In this document: positions 1 through 5,843 of the stretch, one piece after another
Layout: each line of letters opens with the position of its first letter
Position numbering within the stretch: the stretch's first letter is position 1
Origin: Oscillospiraceae bacterium
GTDB lineage: Bacteria > Bacillota > Clostridia > Oscillospirales > Ruminococcaceae
Assembly: GCA_015067375.1 (NCBI GenBank)
Contig: SVMQ01000119.1
Coordinates: 1-6,942, forward strand
DNA: 6,942 bases
Direction of reading: 5' to 3'
Notes under the pieces: model-generated
What the model was told of the DNA's origin: nothing
Databases searched by the model: none
The model's input: only the letters and a program-made list of their open reading frames with translations
Made by a program: the position numbers and the translations under genes

Positions 1-1
1 C

Positions 2-454
2 GATACCGCTGATCCCTACGAGGAATACCGTCCGCAGCGCCATAACATCGTTTTCGCGGATGGCTGGCCCACCAACACATGGTACAGCACGATGAAGCTG
101 AAAGCGGCTCATGGCGGCTCAGACAACACTGCACAAAACAGTGCGCCACAAGGCATAAACGTCCACAACAGCTTTTCATATGGCACACCACAGAACTTCG
201 CCGCGTCAGCAGTGAACCAGTCACTGGACAGCATAAACGGATCGCTCCAGTCGCTGACCAACTTTGATTTCGACGCACTGAGAAGCTCTTTGCAGGCATC
301 GCTTGCAGGCAATCCACATCTCTCCGCAGATGATATAGAGGAGATAATCGAAAACAGCATGGAGAGCGCACAGGACACCATCTCCGATGCTATCGACGAG
401 CTTAACGATGCGCTCGAAGAGCTGACCGACGCCCTTGAGGATATGCAGGATTGA
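2..454 (+). CDS. 3' end of an unrecognised protein with an acidic C-terminal tail (5'-partial)
   Basis: The reading frame is open from base 2 to a TGA at 452-454, giving 150 visible residues; the start lies beyond the left edge. The first in-frame ATG (92) has no ribosome site and the frame continues upstream, so it is not taken as the start. I do not recognise the family. The visible part begins with a polar, aromatic stretch (about residues 1-35, with YEEYRPQRHN and ADGWPTNTWY), followed by a Gly/Ser/Asn/Gln-rich linker (about 36-80). It ends in about 45 residues rich in Asp and Glu with regularly spaced Leu/Ile (DELNDALEELTDALEDMQD at the end), which suggests an amphipathic acidic helix or coiled coil. 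No signal peptide or membrane segment is visible here. It converges on the methyltransferase gene, with the hairpin element at 477-720 between them. The frame is confident; the function is unknown. Confidence 0.75.
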   Translation, partial: DTADPYEEYRPQRHNIVFADGWPTNTWYSTMKLKAAHGGSDNTAQNSAPQGINVHNSFSYGTPQNFAASAVNQSLDSINGSLQSLTNFDFDALRSSLQASLAGNPHLSADDIEEIIENSMESAQDTISDAIDELNDALEELTDALEDMQD

Positions 455-466
455 TCCATCACAACA

Positions 467-500
467 AAACATAAAAGTCGCCCCTGTAATACAGGGGCGA
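467..500 (-). terminator. Terminator-like hairpin at the left end of the element, reading leftward
   Basis: A 10-bp stem (478-487 with 491-500, TCGCCCCTGT/ACAGGGGCGA) with a 3-nt loop is followed on the minus strand by CTTTTATGTTTTG. It would stop leftward transcripts that pass the methyltransferase gene. On the plus strand no T-run follows the stem, so it is not the proximal terminator of the left gene. Confidence 0.5.
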
Positions 501-720
501 TCGGAGACCGTCGAAAAAGTCCCGTTGGGACTTTTCCGCCGAAACATCCGCACTTCCCGCACTCGCTGGCGGCGATGCCGCCAACTCGCACAGTTGTGCG
601 GATAGAAGTGTTTTTTGACCGAAGTGAATTCGGTCAAAAAAGTTATCAAAATCGCCCGCTTTGCGGGCGAAAACGTAGTTTTTCGACAAGCTGAGATCGC
701 CCCTGTTTTTCAGGGGCGAT
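477..720. repeat. Palindrome-rich intergenic element with terminal inverted repeats (MITE/REP-like)
   Basis: The ends form imperfect inverted repeats of 43 bp (477-519 against the reverse complement of 678-720, about 34 matches by eye). Each end carries a GC-rich hairpin (CGCCCCTG/CAGGGGCG) and a GTCGAAAAA motif at the same distance. Internal palindromes are: 515-523/527-535 (AAAAGTCCC/GGGACTTTT), 567-573/577-583 (TGGCGGC/GCCGCCA), 587-592/595-600 (CGCACA/TGTGCG) or alternatively 546-553/596-603 (ATCCGCAC/GTGCGGAT), 611-623/629-641 (13-bp stem), and 652-659/663-670 (TCGCCCGC/GCGGGCGA). There is no ORF with a ribosome site. It fills the space between two convergent genes and abuts the methyltransferase stop codon. 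The architecture fits a small non-autonomous repeat or a mobile terminator cassette. No clear target-site duplication is visible, so mobility is inference. Confidence 0.7.
648..670 (-). terminator. Internal hairpin of the element, possible leftward terminator
   Basis: An 8-bp GC-rich stem (652-659 with 663-670) with a TTT loop is followed on the minus strand by TTTTGATAAC. This is the first hairpin with a following T-run met by leftward transcripts of the methyltransferase operon. The T-run is short, so the call is tentative. Confidence 0.4.
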
Positions 721-728
721 CGTTTTTT
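695..728 (+). terminator. Rho-independent terminator at the right end of the element, reading rightward
   Basis: A perfect 11-bp stem (GATCGCCCCTG 695-705 with 711-721, loop TTTTT) is followed by G and six Ts at 723-728. It would end transcripts from the left-edge gene before they run antisense into the methyltransferase gene. The T-run overlaps the methyltransferase stop codon (729-727 on the minus strand). Confidence 0.7.
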
Positions 729-1326
729 ATTCAGGTTTCTTCATCACCGCGAAGCAGCATGGCACTCTGCCGCGAATAAGCTTTGCCTTTACCTTGCCGA
801 GAGCACAATCCTCCAGCATCTTTCGATAAGATGCGGCGGTGTAGTCCGTTGCAGGATCGAAGCCTACCTTTTTATAAAGCTCCACAAGCAGCGGCTTTGA
901 GTTATTCACATACGTCGGAAGGATAAGCAGCCCTCCTTTTTTCGTTACCCTGAAAAGCTCGCGCAGCGCACCCTGAGGATCCTCCAGCAGATGCAGCACG
1001 TTTCCTGCCATGACCACATCGTTTGTGTCGTCCTCATCGACGAGATGGAAGATATTGCGCGCTTCAAAACGGATGTTCGTGACGCCGTTCTTCTCTGCCT
1101 TTTTCCGCGCATTCTCCAGCATCTTTACCGACAGGTCGGTGCAGACAACCTCTGACGCCTTTTTAGCCGCCGCAAAGGACAGCTGTCCCGTGCCTGCCGC
1201 TGTGTCAAGCACCTTTGCCCTGTCTGGTATCAGGCTCTCGGTCATCGACAGCATCTCGCTGTACACCTTGCCGTTTATTGCCTGTGTGATATCATAGAAA
1301 TTCGCTACCTTATCCCAGAAATCCAT
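727..1326 (-). CDS. Class I SAM-dependent methyltransferase
   Basis: A 199-residue Rossmann-type methyltransferase of the Methyltransf_11/25 and UbiE-like group. Visible motifs are WDKVANFYD at the N-terminus (4-12), as in UbiE-like proteins; motif I VLDTAAGTGQLS (39-50, the SAM-binding loop); an acidic residue at the end of strand 2 (CTDLS, Asp64), which typically binds the ribose; NDVVMAGNVLHLLEDP (102-117) as motif IV/post-II; and TKKGGLLILPTY as the strand-5 region. The size is normal for a single-domain enzyme acting on a small molecule, and the substrate cannot be read from the sequence. The ATG is preceded by GGAGGGG, which overlaps the TAA of the upstream membrane-protein gene (11-nt gap), so the gene is the last of the four-gene operon and is probably translationally coupled. 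The C-terminus has PCCFAVMKKPE. The family is certain; a quinone or polyketide role would be a guess. Confidence 0.92.
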   Translation of the reverse strand: MDFWDKVANFYDITQAINGKVYSEMLSMTESLIPDRAKVLDTAAGTGQLSFAAAKKASEVVCTDLSVKMLENARKKAEKNGVTNIRFEARNIFHLVDEDDTNDVVMAGNVLHLLEDPQGALRELFRVTKKGGLLILPTYVNNSKPLLVELYKKVGFDPATDYTAASYRKMLEDCALGKVKAKLIRGRVPCCFAVMKKPE

Positions 1327-1337
1327 ACCGCCCCTCC

Positions 1338-1985
1338 TTATAGGTACACCACAAGAAATATATATTTTCCGCCATCCAGTACGGCTACGCGCACCTTATC
1401 TCCGACATTCACTCCGTTGCGCAGCACCGCGTTGCTTTCAGCATTCAAAAGCTCCACCATATTACCGCCAAGCACCAGCATCAATCCAAGATCCAGCCTT
1501 GTGTGCGCCGTGACCTTGATGCGCGCCGCATCCTGTGCGGTGAGATAGTCAACGGGATCGTAGCTGTTGCCGTATCGACCGTGAATAACTGTATAGATGC
1601 CATCAACAGGATACTCAAACGCGCGTATCACGCTCTTTTCAAGCTTCGGACAGGTCGCCGCACGGTATATTCCATACACCAGCATCGCGATCCATGGTAT
1701 AAGAAAGGGCAGAAGGAACGGAATATCGATCTTGTTATCCTTTCTGCTCATTATCGACATTCCTCCGATAAAAACAAGAGTTGCCACTGAAAGCATAACT
1801 CCTGCAACGATCATCATAAGCGCATTATTCATCGCCTTTTTTGTGCGAAACATACCGATCAGCCTACGCCTCTCGTCGTTTGTCAGCTTCAGCTCGCTGC
1901 CGCTCTTGAAATTAAAGTCAGTCGCCTTCGCCCTTGTCATACCATCGCCCTTGAAGCGTACCGATGAAATATTAATGCTGTTCAT
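1338..1985 (-). CDS. Two-TM membrane protein with a C-terminal soluble domain, function unknown
   Basis: The chosen start is the ATG at 1985, giving 215 residues, because GGAGG lies 9 nt upstream inside the end of the MutS-like gene; a longer frame to 2030 has no ribosome site. The two genes overlap by 14 nt, which implies coupled translation. The N-terminal 50 residues are basic and polar (TNDERRRLIGMFRTKK). Two hydrophobic segments follow, at about 55-75 (LMMIVAGVMLSVATLVFIGG) and about 88-107 (IPFLLPFLIPWIAMLVYGIY), separated by a short charged loop. About 105 C-terminal residues then look soluble, with alternating hydrophobic strands (GLMLVLGGNMVELLNAES, GDKVRVAVLDGGKYIFLVVYL) reminiscent of a small beta-barrel. 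I do not recognise the family. Its position between a MutS-like ATPase and a methyltransferase suggests that the operon product acts at the membrane, which is inference. Confidence 0.8.
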   Translation of the reverse strand: MNSINISSVRFKGDGMTRAKATDFNFKSGSELKLTNDERRRLIGMFRTKKAMNNALMMIVAGVMLSVATLVFIGGMSIMSRKDNKIDIPFLLPFLIPWIAMLVYGIYRAATCPKLEKSVIRAFEYPVDGIYTVIHGRYGNSYDPVDYLTAQDAARIKVTAHTRLDLGLMLVLGGNMVELLNAESNAVLRNGVNVGDKVRVAVLDGGKYIFLVVYL

Positions 1986-3528
1986 CCTTTTCAACCTCCG
2001 TTTCTCTTCTGTCTGCCATAAGCTCCTCAAAGCTCAGACCGTATTTTCTCGCCACATCAGCGGCTCTGCTCCTGCCGTCGGGTCGCGTGCGCTTCACCTT
2101 GTAGAGCCGTTTGCCGCTGCCCTCATCCACCTCCACAGTAAGGTTATCCAGTCGGGATACGCAGTAATCGGCGCGGTCTATCTCATCAGGCAGCGCCACA
2201 AGCTCATGAATATGGGTGACAAATATTCCACGGCAGCCTTTTGCACTCATAGCCTTTAACACCTCGGATGCAACTGCCGCCGCTTCGGAGGATGCAGTAC
2301 CCGAAAAAGCCTCGTCAAAGATAAGCATGGAATATTCATCCGCCATGCGCATTATGCGGCTTATCTTCTCACATTCATCCGAAAACCTGCTTTTTGAGTA
2401 GCTGTTGTCATATCCCGAGAAATTCAGCAGCAGCTCTGAGCAGGGACTGAGCTGTGCAAATTCCGCAGGGACATACAAACCAAGCTGAAACAAAGCCTGA
2501 CACACCGCGACGGACTTTTCAAACACTGTCTTGCCGCCGCTGTTTGCACCGCTAAGAATATACAGCATACCATTTTCGTCAAACGTGATATCGTTGCCCA
2601 CCATGTGCGTACCGCCCAACACAAGCTCAGGAGAATAGATGCCTTTCAGCACACATCTTTTTTCCGTCATAGGAAAGATCTGCGGTCTGCACACAGGATA
2701 ACGCATATCCTTAAGGCGGAAGAAAAATTCCGCTGCCGCCGTAAGAAAGCGCAGGTCGGTGTAATACCGCATCAGAAAGCCGATCTTTGCACTCGTATAA
2801 GCCTTGACAGACGCACGCCACGACTTTAACGAGGAACTCAGCACCTTGTACAGCGAGCCGTTCAACGCACCCTCAAAATGTTCGCGCTCTTCCTTTGAAA
2901 GCATTCGCCCAGGTACTGTCAAAGGGGCAGAGCACTGATACGGACTTTCTCTGAGATCTGCCCTCATAAGCTTATCAAGGATACTGCCCGATACATATTT
3001 CTCGGTATTTACCGATACAAGACCCGCCTCTATCGGACGCAGGCTGGAATCCAGATTTACGCCGATCGTTATGCTCTGCATATTGCCTATCGTATCAAGA
3101 TCGGCAGGCGCATTCTCCTTGATGCGCCTGTATTCTTCGCTCGCGCATATCGCGTCGATATCCGTCTTCAGCTCTCTGAACATCTGTGATTGCAGCTGAT
3201 GCTTACCTAAAAGCTCATGCAGCCGATCATTCAGCTTTATGTAGCTCTGCAGCTCCTTCACGGCATAAAGATCGTCTATATCAGAGTTCAGACCCGATGA
3301 TGTGCGCAGCTCCTGATAGCTCATTATCTCAGGGATAAGCTCCTTAACCGCTTCGTAAAAGTCACGGTATTCGAGCAGGTCGCCCAGTGCGTCAAGGCGA
3401 TAGTTGATGACATCCGTATCCGTTGTCAGCATATCGCTGAGATCAAGATAATTCCTGCCATTCCACGAATTTTCCTTTATCCGTATCAGTGCTTCGATAT
3501 TAAGCTCGTTCAAAAAACCGTCATTCAT
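1972..3528 (-). CDS. MutS-family ATPase lacking mismatch-recognition domains
   Basis: 518 residues. About 25-75 resemble the start of the MutS core/lever region (YLDLSDMLTTDTDVINYRLDALGDLLE). Helical, charged sequence follows to about 300, then the MutS ATPase domain: Walker A SGANSGGKT (326-334), QLGLYVPA (348-355, as in MutS 'GxFVPA'), GYDNSYSKSRFSDE (372-385, matching the D-N...S-x-F-x-x-E region), Walker B MLIFDEAFSGTASSEA (401-416, Asp405/Glu406) and FVTHIHEL (436-443). The C-terminal SRAADVARKYGLSFEEL (487-503) matches the MutS helix after the ATPase core. Canonical MutS is about 850 residues. Here mismatch-binding domain I and connector domain II are absent and there is no Smr domain, so this is a stand-alone MutS-like protein, not MutS1 or MutS2. 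The P-loop reads GGKTV where canonical MutS has GGKST. The ATG has AAAGGAG upstream, and the gene follows the small membrane-protein gene by 11 nt. Function is unknown; conformational remodelling of DNA or of a protein partner is the family-level inference. Confidence 0.88.
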   Translation of the reverse strand: MNDGFLNELNIEALIRIKENSWNGRNYLDLSDMLTTDTDVINYRLDALGDLLEYRDFYEAVKELIPEIMSYQELRTSSGLNSDIDDLYAVKELQSYIKLNDRLHELLGKHQLQSQMFRELKTDIDAICASEEYRRIKENAPADLDTIGNMQSITIGVNLDSSLRPIEAGLVSVNTEKYVSGSILDKLMRADLRESPYQCSAPLTVPGRMLSKEEREHFEGALNGSLYKVLSSSLKSWRASVKAYTSAKIGFLMRYYTDLRFLTAAAEFFFRLKDMRYPVCRPQIFPMTEKRCVLKGIYSPELVLGGTHMVGNDITFDENGMLYILSGANSGGKTVFEKSVAVCQALFQLGLYVPAEFAQLSPCSELLLNFSGYDNSYSKSRFSDECEKISRIMRMADEYSMLIFDEAFSGTASSEAAAVASEVLKAMSAKGCRGIFVTHIHELVALPDEIDRADYCVSRLDNLTVEVDEGSGKRLYKVKRTRPDGRSRAADVARKYGLSFEELMADRRETEVEKDEQH

Positions 3529-3539
3529 ACCTGCTCCTT

Positions 3540-3878
3540 TCAGCGCATGAAAACCGCATTGATAAGCTCCGTTATCAGCCGCCTTTCAGGTATAGCAACA
3601 AATATGTTTGCTATTACGCCAAGTATCACACCTGCCGTAAACACTCTCTGAGAATAGCCGACCCTCTGCCATATCCTGCGCAGGATAAGCTGCTGCATAA
3701 GAAGCTCGGCAAGCAGCAACGGTATTCCCACATACGCCCATACTCCATAAATGAGAACACAGGCTATATTAAGAAAGGCAGCATGGAGCAAAAAGGTCGC
3801 GGCGATGCTGTGACGCGGAATCACGATATAATGTGGCTTTTCAAGCACCCTGTCGATGTTTTTCGCAGTTATTATCAA
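3540..3878 (-). CDS. Small membrane protein, first gene of the MutS-like operon (TTG start)
   Basis: 112 residues with a TTG start (3878-3876). AAAAGGGGG lies about 7 nt upstream and supports this start; no in-frame ATG with a ribosome site exists. The N-terminal 20 residues are polar (KNIDRVLEKPHYIVIPRH). Three hydrophobic segments follow at about 25-45, 46-66 and 78-97, with basic loops (LRRIWQRVGYSQR) between the second and third that are probably cytoplasmic. I recognise no family. It ends 11 nt before the MutS-like gene and is served by the promoter at 3911-3939, with a leader of only about 25 nt. Because it is co-transcribed with a second membrane protein and a MutS-like ATPase, it may be part of a membrane complex, which is inference. 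Confidence 0.8.
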   Translation of the reverse strand: MIITAKNIDRVLEKPHYIVIPRHSIAATFLLHAAFLNIACVLIYGVWAYVGIPLLLAELLMQQLILRRIWQRVGYSQRVFTAGVILGVIANIFVAIPERRLITELINAVFMR

Positions 3879-3910
3879 AGCGCCGCCCCCTTTTCGTTTT
3901 GTATATTTTT

Positions 3911-3939
3911 AGTCTACCACAAATGCCGATACTTTTCAA
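3911..3939 (-). promoter_or_regulatory. Sigma-A promoter of the four-gene MutS-like operon
   Basis: On the minus strand TTGAAA (3939-3934) is separated by exactly 17 bp from TAGACT (3916-3911). Transcription would start near 3904, giving a leader of about 25 nt to the TTG start codon. No other convincing promoter was seen inside the operon. Confidence 0.7.
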
Positions 3940-3953
3940 CTGTTTTTTCCAGC

Positions 3954-3962
3954 TGTAATAAT
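3954..3962 (+). promoter_or_regulatory. Weak extended -10 candidate for dacF
   Basis: TGTAATAAT matches an extended -10 (TG-n-AATAAT, one mismatch to TATAAT). The region 16-17 bp upstream (around 3934-3940) is a poor -35 and overlaps the -35 of the divergent MutS-operon promoter. A start near 3969 would leave a leader of about 40 nt. The call is tentative. Confidence 0.3.
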
Positions 3963-4010
3963 TCGGCTGCTTCTCCATATATTAAGAGCAGATATTTACG
4001 GAGGTATTGT

Positions 4011-5147
4011 ATGCGTAGAACGATATGCTTATTGATGTGCCTTGTGCTGCCGCTGTCTGTACTGTGCTTTTCGCCCGAAGCCACAGCAGAAAGCGGCGCA
4101 AAAGCCGAGATCCTGATAGAAGCCAACACCATGCAGGTGCTTAATTCGGTGAACTCTGACAAAAAGCTTCCCATGGCGTCCGTCACAAAGGTCATGTCGC
4201 TGCTGCTGTGGGCGGAAGCGATAGAGGCAGGCACGCTCACTCTCGAAGAAACAGTCAAGGCGACCTCTGCGGTGCAGGACACCGACGGCTCTGTTATCTG
4301 GCTGGAGCCGGGCGAGGAGATGACCGCTGCCGAGCTTCTCGAAGCGGTCATCGTGGCTTCTGCAAACGACGCGTGCGTAACGCTTGCAGAACACGTTGCA
4401 GGCAGCGAGGCGCAATTCATAAAGCTAATGAACGCCCGCGCAAGAGAGCTTGGCATGAGCAACACCCACTATACAAACTGTGTTGGCTACGATGACAGCG
4501 GACACTACACCACCGCATACGATGTCGCGGTCGTGACAGCCGAGCTTATGAAGCACGAGGTCTACCGCGGCTGGATGCTTACATGGCTGGATTACCTGCG
4601 CGGCGGCGAAACTCAGCTTGTCAACACCAACAAGCTCATCCAATACTACGACGGCATACTCGGCGGCAAGACAGGCACGACCGACAACGCAGGCTGCTGT
4701 CTTTCCGTGTGTGCCGAGCGCAGCGATATGCGGCTTGTCGCAGTCGTACTGGGCTGTCCTGATGACGAAACGCGCTTCGGCAGAGCAGAGGCATTGCTCG
4801 ACTATGGCTTTGACGGCTTTGAAAAGTTCACCCCTGTGATAGACATGACGAAGCTGCAGCATATCCCCGTCACACGCGGAACACAAAACACCGTTCTGCC
4901 TGTGGTAAAGCAGAACGGTGCGGAATGTATAATCAGAAAAGGCGCAGCATCTCAGGTCGAATATGAGTACACCTTTGTAGAGCAGGCAGAAGCGCCTGTT
5001 GAACAGGGACAGTTCCTTGGAGAATATCTTGTGCTCGTGGACGGAATAGCCGTGCAGCGCTCGGATATCGTTGCGGCGCAAGCGGTGAAGCGTATCTCTT
5101 TCGGCTACTGCCTGTGGGATATCCTGTCGCAGCTTATATGGATGTAG
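4011..5147 (+). CDS. dacF: D-alanyl-D-alanine carboxypeptidase (class A low-molecular-weight PBP, peptidase S11)
   Basis: 378 residues. The enzyme removes the terminal D-Ala from peptidoglycan pentapeptides outside the membrane and so limits cross-linking. The ATG at 4011 has GGAGG 6 nt upstream; the frame stays open further 5' but without a ribosome site and before the signal peptide. Residues 1-26 are a signal peptide (basic start, hydrophobic core LLMCLVLPLSVLCF, cleavage after ATA). The three catalytic motifs are present: SVTK (Ser57-Lys60), SAN (117-119) and KTG (220-222). The PBP5-type C-terminal beta domain spans about 277-350. The last 19 residues (KRISFGYCLWDILSQLIWM) form an amphipathic, Trp-containing tail that probably anchors the protein to the membrane surface. 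The length is normal for DacF/DacB-type enzymes. The family is certain; the symbol dacF is the best fit among Firmicutes paralogues. The 3' end overlaps dcd tail to tail. Confidence 0.94.
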   Translation: MRRTICLLMCLVLPLSVLCFSPEATAESGAKAEILIEANTMQVLNSVNSDKKLPMASVTKVMSLLLWAEAIEAGTLTLEETVKATSAVQDTDGSVIWLEPGEEMTAAELLEAVIVASANDACVTLAEHVAGSEAQFIKLMNARARELGMSNTHYTNCVGYDDSGHYTTAYDVAVVTAELMKHEVYRGWMLTWLDYLRGGETQLVNTNKLIQYYDGILGGKTGTTDNAGCCLSVCAERSDMRLVAVVLGCPDDETRFGRAEALLDYGFDGFEKFTPVIDMTKLQHIPVTRGTQNTVLPVVKQNGAECIIRKGAASQVEYEYTFVEQAEAPVEQGQFLGEYLVLVDGIAVQRSDIVAAQAVKRISFGYCLWDILSQLIWM

Positions 5148-5676
5148 CGTCCTTATCCATGTACACACGCGAGCCTGTCGCGCCCTTTTGCCCCTGATAC
5201 TTGCCGCTGTAGGGATTCAATGCGTGGTCGTCAAGCTTTGCGAACACCAGCTGACCAACGCGCCTACCTGCCTTAAGCTCGATAGCACAGCGGTTTGCAT
5301 TGAACAGCTCAAGAGTTATCTCGCCCTCAAACCCAGGGTCTACCCAGCCTGCATTCTGAATGAACAAGCCCATCCTGCCAAGCGAGCTTCTGCCCTCTAC
5401 GAAAGCTGTGAGGTCGTCGGGCAGCCTGAAATATTCCATCGTTGTCGCAAGCACGAATTGCCCCGGGAGCAGCAGATATGTGTCGGTCTTGATGGTCTTG
5501 TATCTTATCTCGCTGTCAAGTGTGATGATGCCTGTAGAATCGTCCTCCACCACGCTGAAAGTATCGCCAAGGCGGATATCGATGCTTGCAGGCTGTATCT
5601 GCGCCTGCTCCAGCGGCGACGCGTAAAGCTCTCCGTCTGAGAGCATTCGCGTTAATGTTTTATCTGATAGTATCAT
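5134..5676 (-). CDS. dcd: dCTP deaminase (possibly bifunctional dCTP deaminase/dUTPase)
   Basis: 180 residues of the dUTPase-like trimeric fold. The enzyme deaminates dCTP to dUTP and supplies dUMP for dTMP synthesis. The ATG at 5676 is chosen because GGAGG lies 7 nt upstream; the frame extends 13 codons further without a ribosome site and across the transcription start. Motifs visible are QPASIDIRLGDTF (28-40), EGRSSLGRMGL (94-104, the phosphate-binding RSSLGR), NAGWVDPGFEGEITLEL (108-124, with catalytic Glu123 in ITLEL) and a C-terminal nucleotide-covering segment KYQGQKGATGSRVY (159-172). The RSSLGR and ITLEL versions and the QGQ-GATGS tail resemble the bifunctional enzymes of Mycobacterium and Methanocaldococcus, which release dUMP directly, more than E. 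coli Dcd. That is family knowledge applied by eye. It is transcribed alone from the promoter at 5706-5734. Confidence 0.95.
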   Translation of the reverse strand: MILSDKTLTRMLSDGELYASPLEQAQIQPASIDIRLGDTFSVVEDDSTGIITLDSEIRYKTIKTDTYLLLPGQFVLATTMEYFRLPDDLTAFVEGRSSLGRMGLFIQNAGWVDPGFEGEITLELFNANRCAIELKAGRRVGQLVFAKLDDHALNPYSGKYQGQKGATGSRVYMDKDATSI

Positions 5677-5705
5677 TATGTTTCCTCCGTGATCTTGATA
5701 TTTAA

Positions 5706-5734
5706 ATTGTAGCACAATAATTTTGGTTAGTCAA
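5706..5734 (-). promoter_or_regulatory. Strong sigma-A promoter of dcd
   Basis: On the minus strand TTGACT (5734-5729), a 17-bp spacer ending in TGC, and TACAAT (5711-5706) form a -35/extended -10 promoter. The start near 5699 gives a leader of about 22 nt containing GGAGG. Confidence 0.8.
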
Positions 5735-5808
5735 TTCGGCATATTGCCCCATTTATGGTGCTTAAAACTTATAAAACATCCAAATTTTCCGCGTTTTTGC
5801 CAAAACAC
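5735..5808. other. Divergent spacer between the dcd and ncRNA promoters
   Basis: This 74-bp AT-rich stretch separates the two divergent -35 boxes. I see no convincing dyad or ORF in it. Confidence 0.5.
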
Positions 5809-5837
5809 TTGACAAGCGTAATAAAATGCGTTAAAAT
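5809..5837 (+). promoter_or_regulatory. Near-consensus sigma-A promoter driving the 5844-6330 RNA
   Basis: TTGACA (5809-5814) matches the -35 consensus perfectly. A spacer of exactly 17 bp follows, then TAAAAT (5832-5837, 5 of 6 to TATAAT). The predicted start is near 5842-5845. No ribosome site followed by a substantial ORF lies downstream, so the transcript is probably noncoding. Confidence 0.82.
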
Positions 5838-5843
5838 AAAAAC

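Noticed and set aside
109..689. Open frames on the minus strand across the left gene and the hairpin element
   Set aside because: They are shadows of the acidic gene or read through palindromes; none has a ribosome site and the products are Ser/Cys-rich without domain features.
477..720. CRISPR array or insertion sequence
   Set aside because: No regular direct repeats with spacers and no transposase; the palindromes differ from each other except for the two ends.
727..1326. Assignment of the methyltransferase as UbiE/MenG
   Set aside because: Only the general FYD and motif I pattern matches; the protein is shorter, and it is in an operon without quinone-synthesis genes.
1597..2259. 220-codon plus-strand frame over the membrane-protein and MutS genes
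   Set aside because: It is antisense to two well-supported genes, has no ribosome site, and its hydrophobicity mirrors the real TM segments in the opposite strand.
3783..4010. Upstream extension of the dacF frame
   Set aside because: It would cover the divergent promoter and overlap the small membrane-protein gene; the ATG at 4011 has GGAGG and is followed at once by a proper signal peptide.
4425..5168. 247-codon minus-strand frame over dacF
   Set aside because: It is antisense to all three catalytic motifs of dacF, rich in Cys/His/Val, and has no ribosome site.
5677..5715. 13-codon N-terminal extension of dcd
   Set aside because: It reaches into the -10 box of the dcd promoter and has no ribosome site; the family's usual N-terminus (MILSDKTL) starts at 5676.
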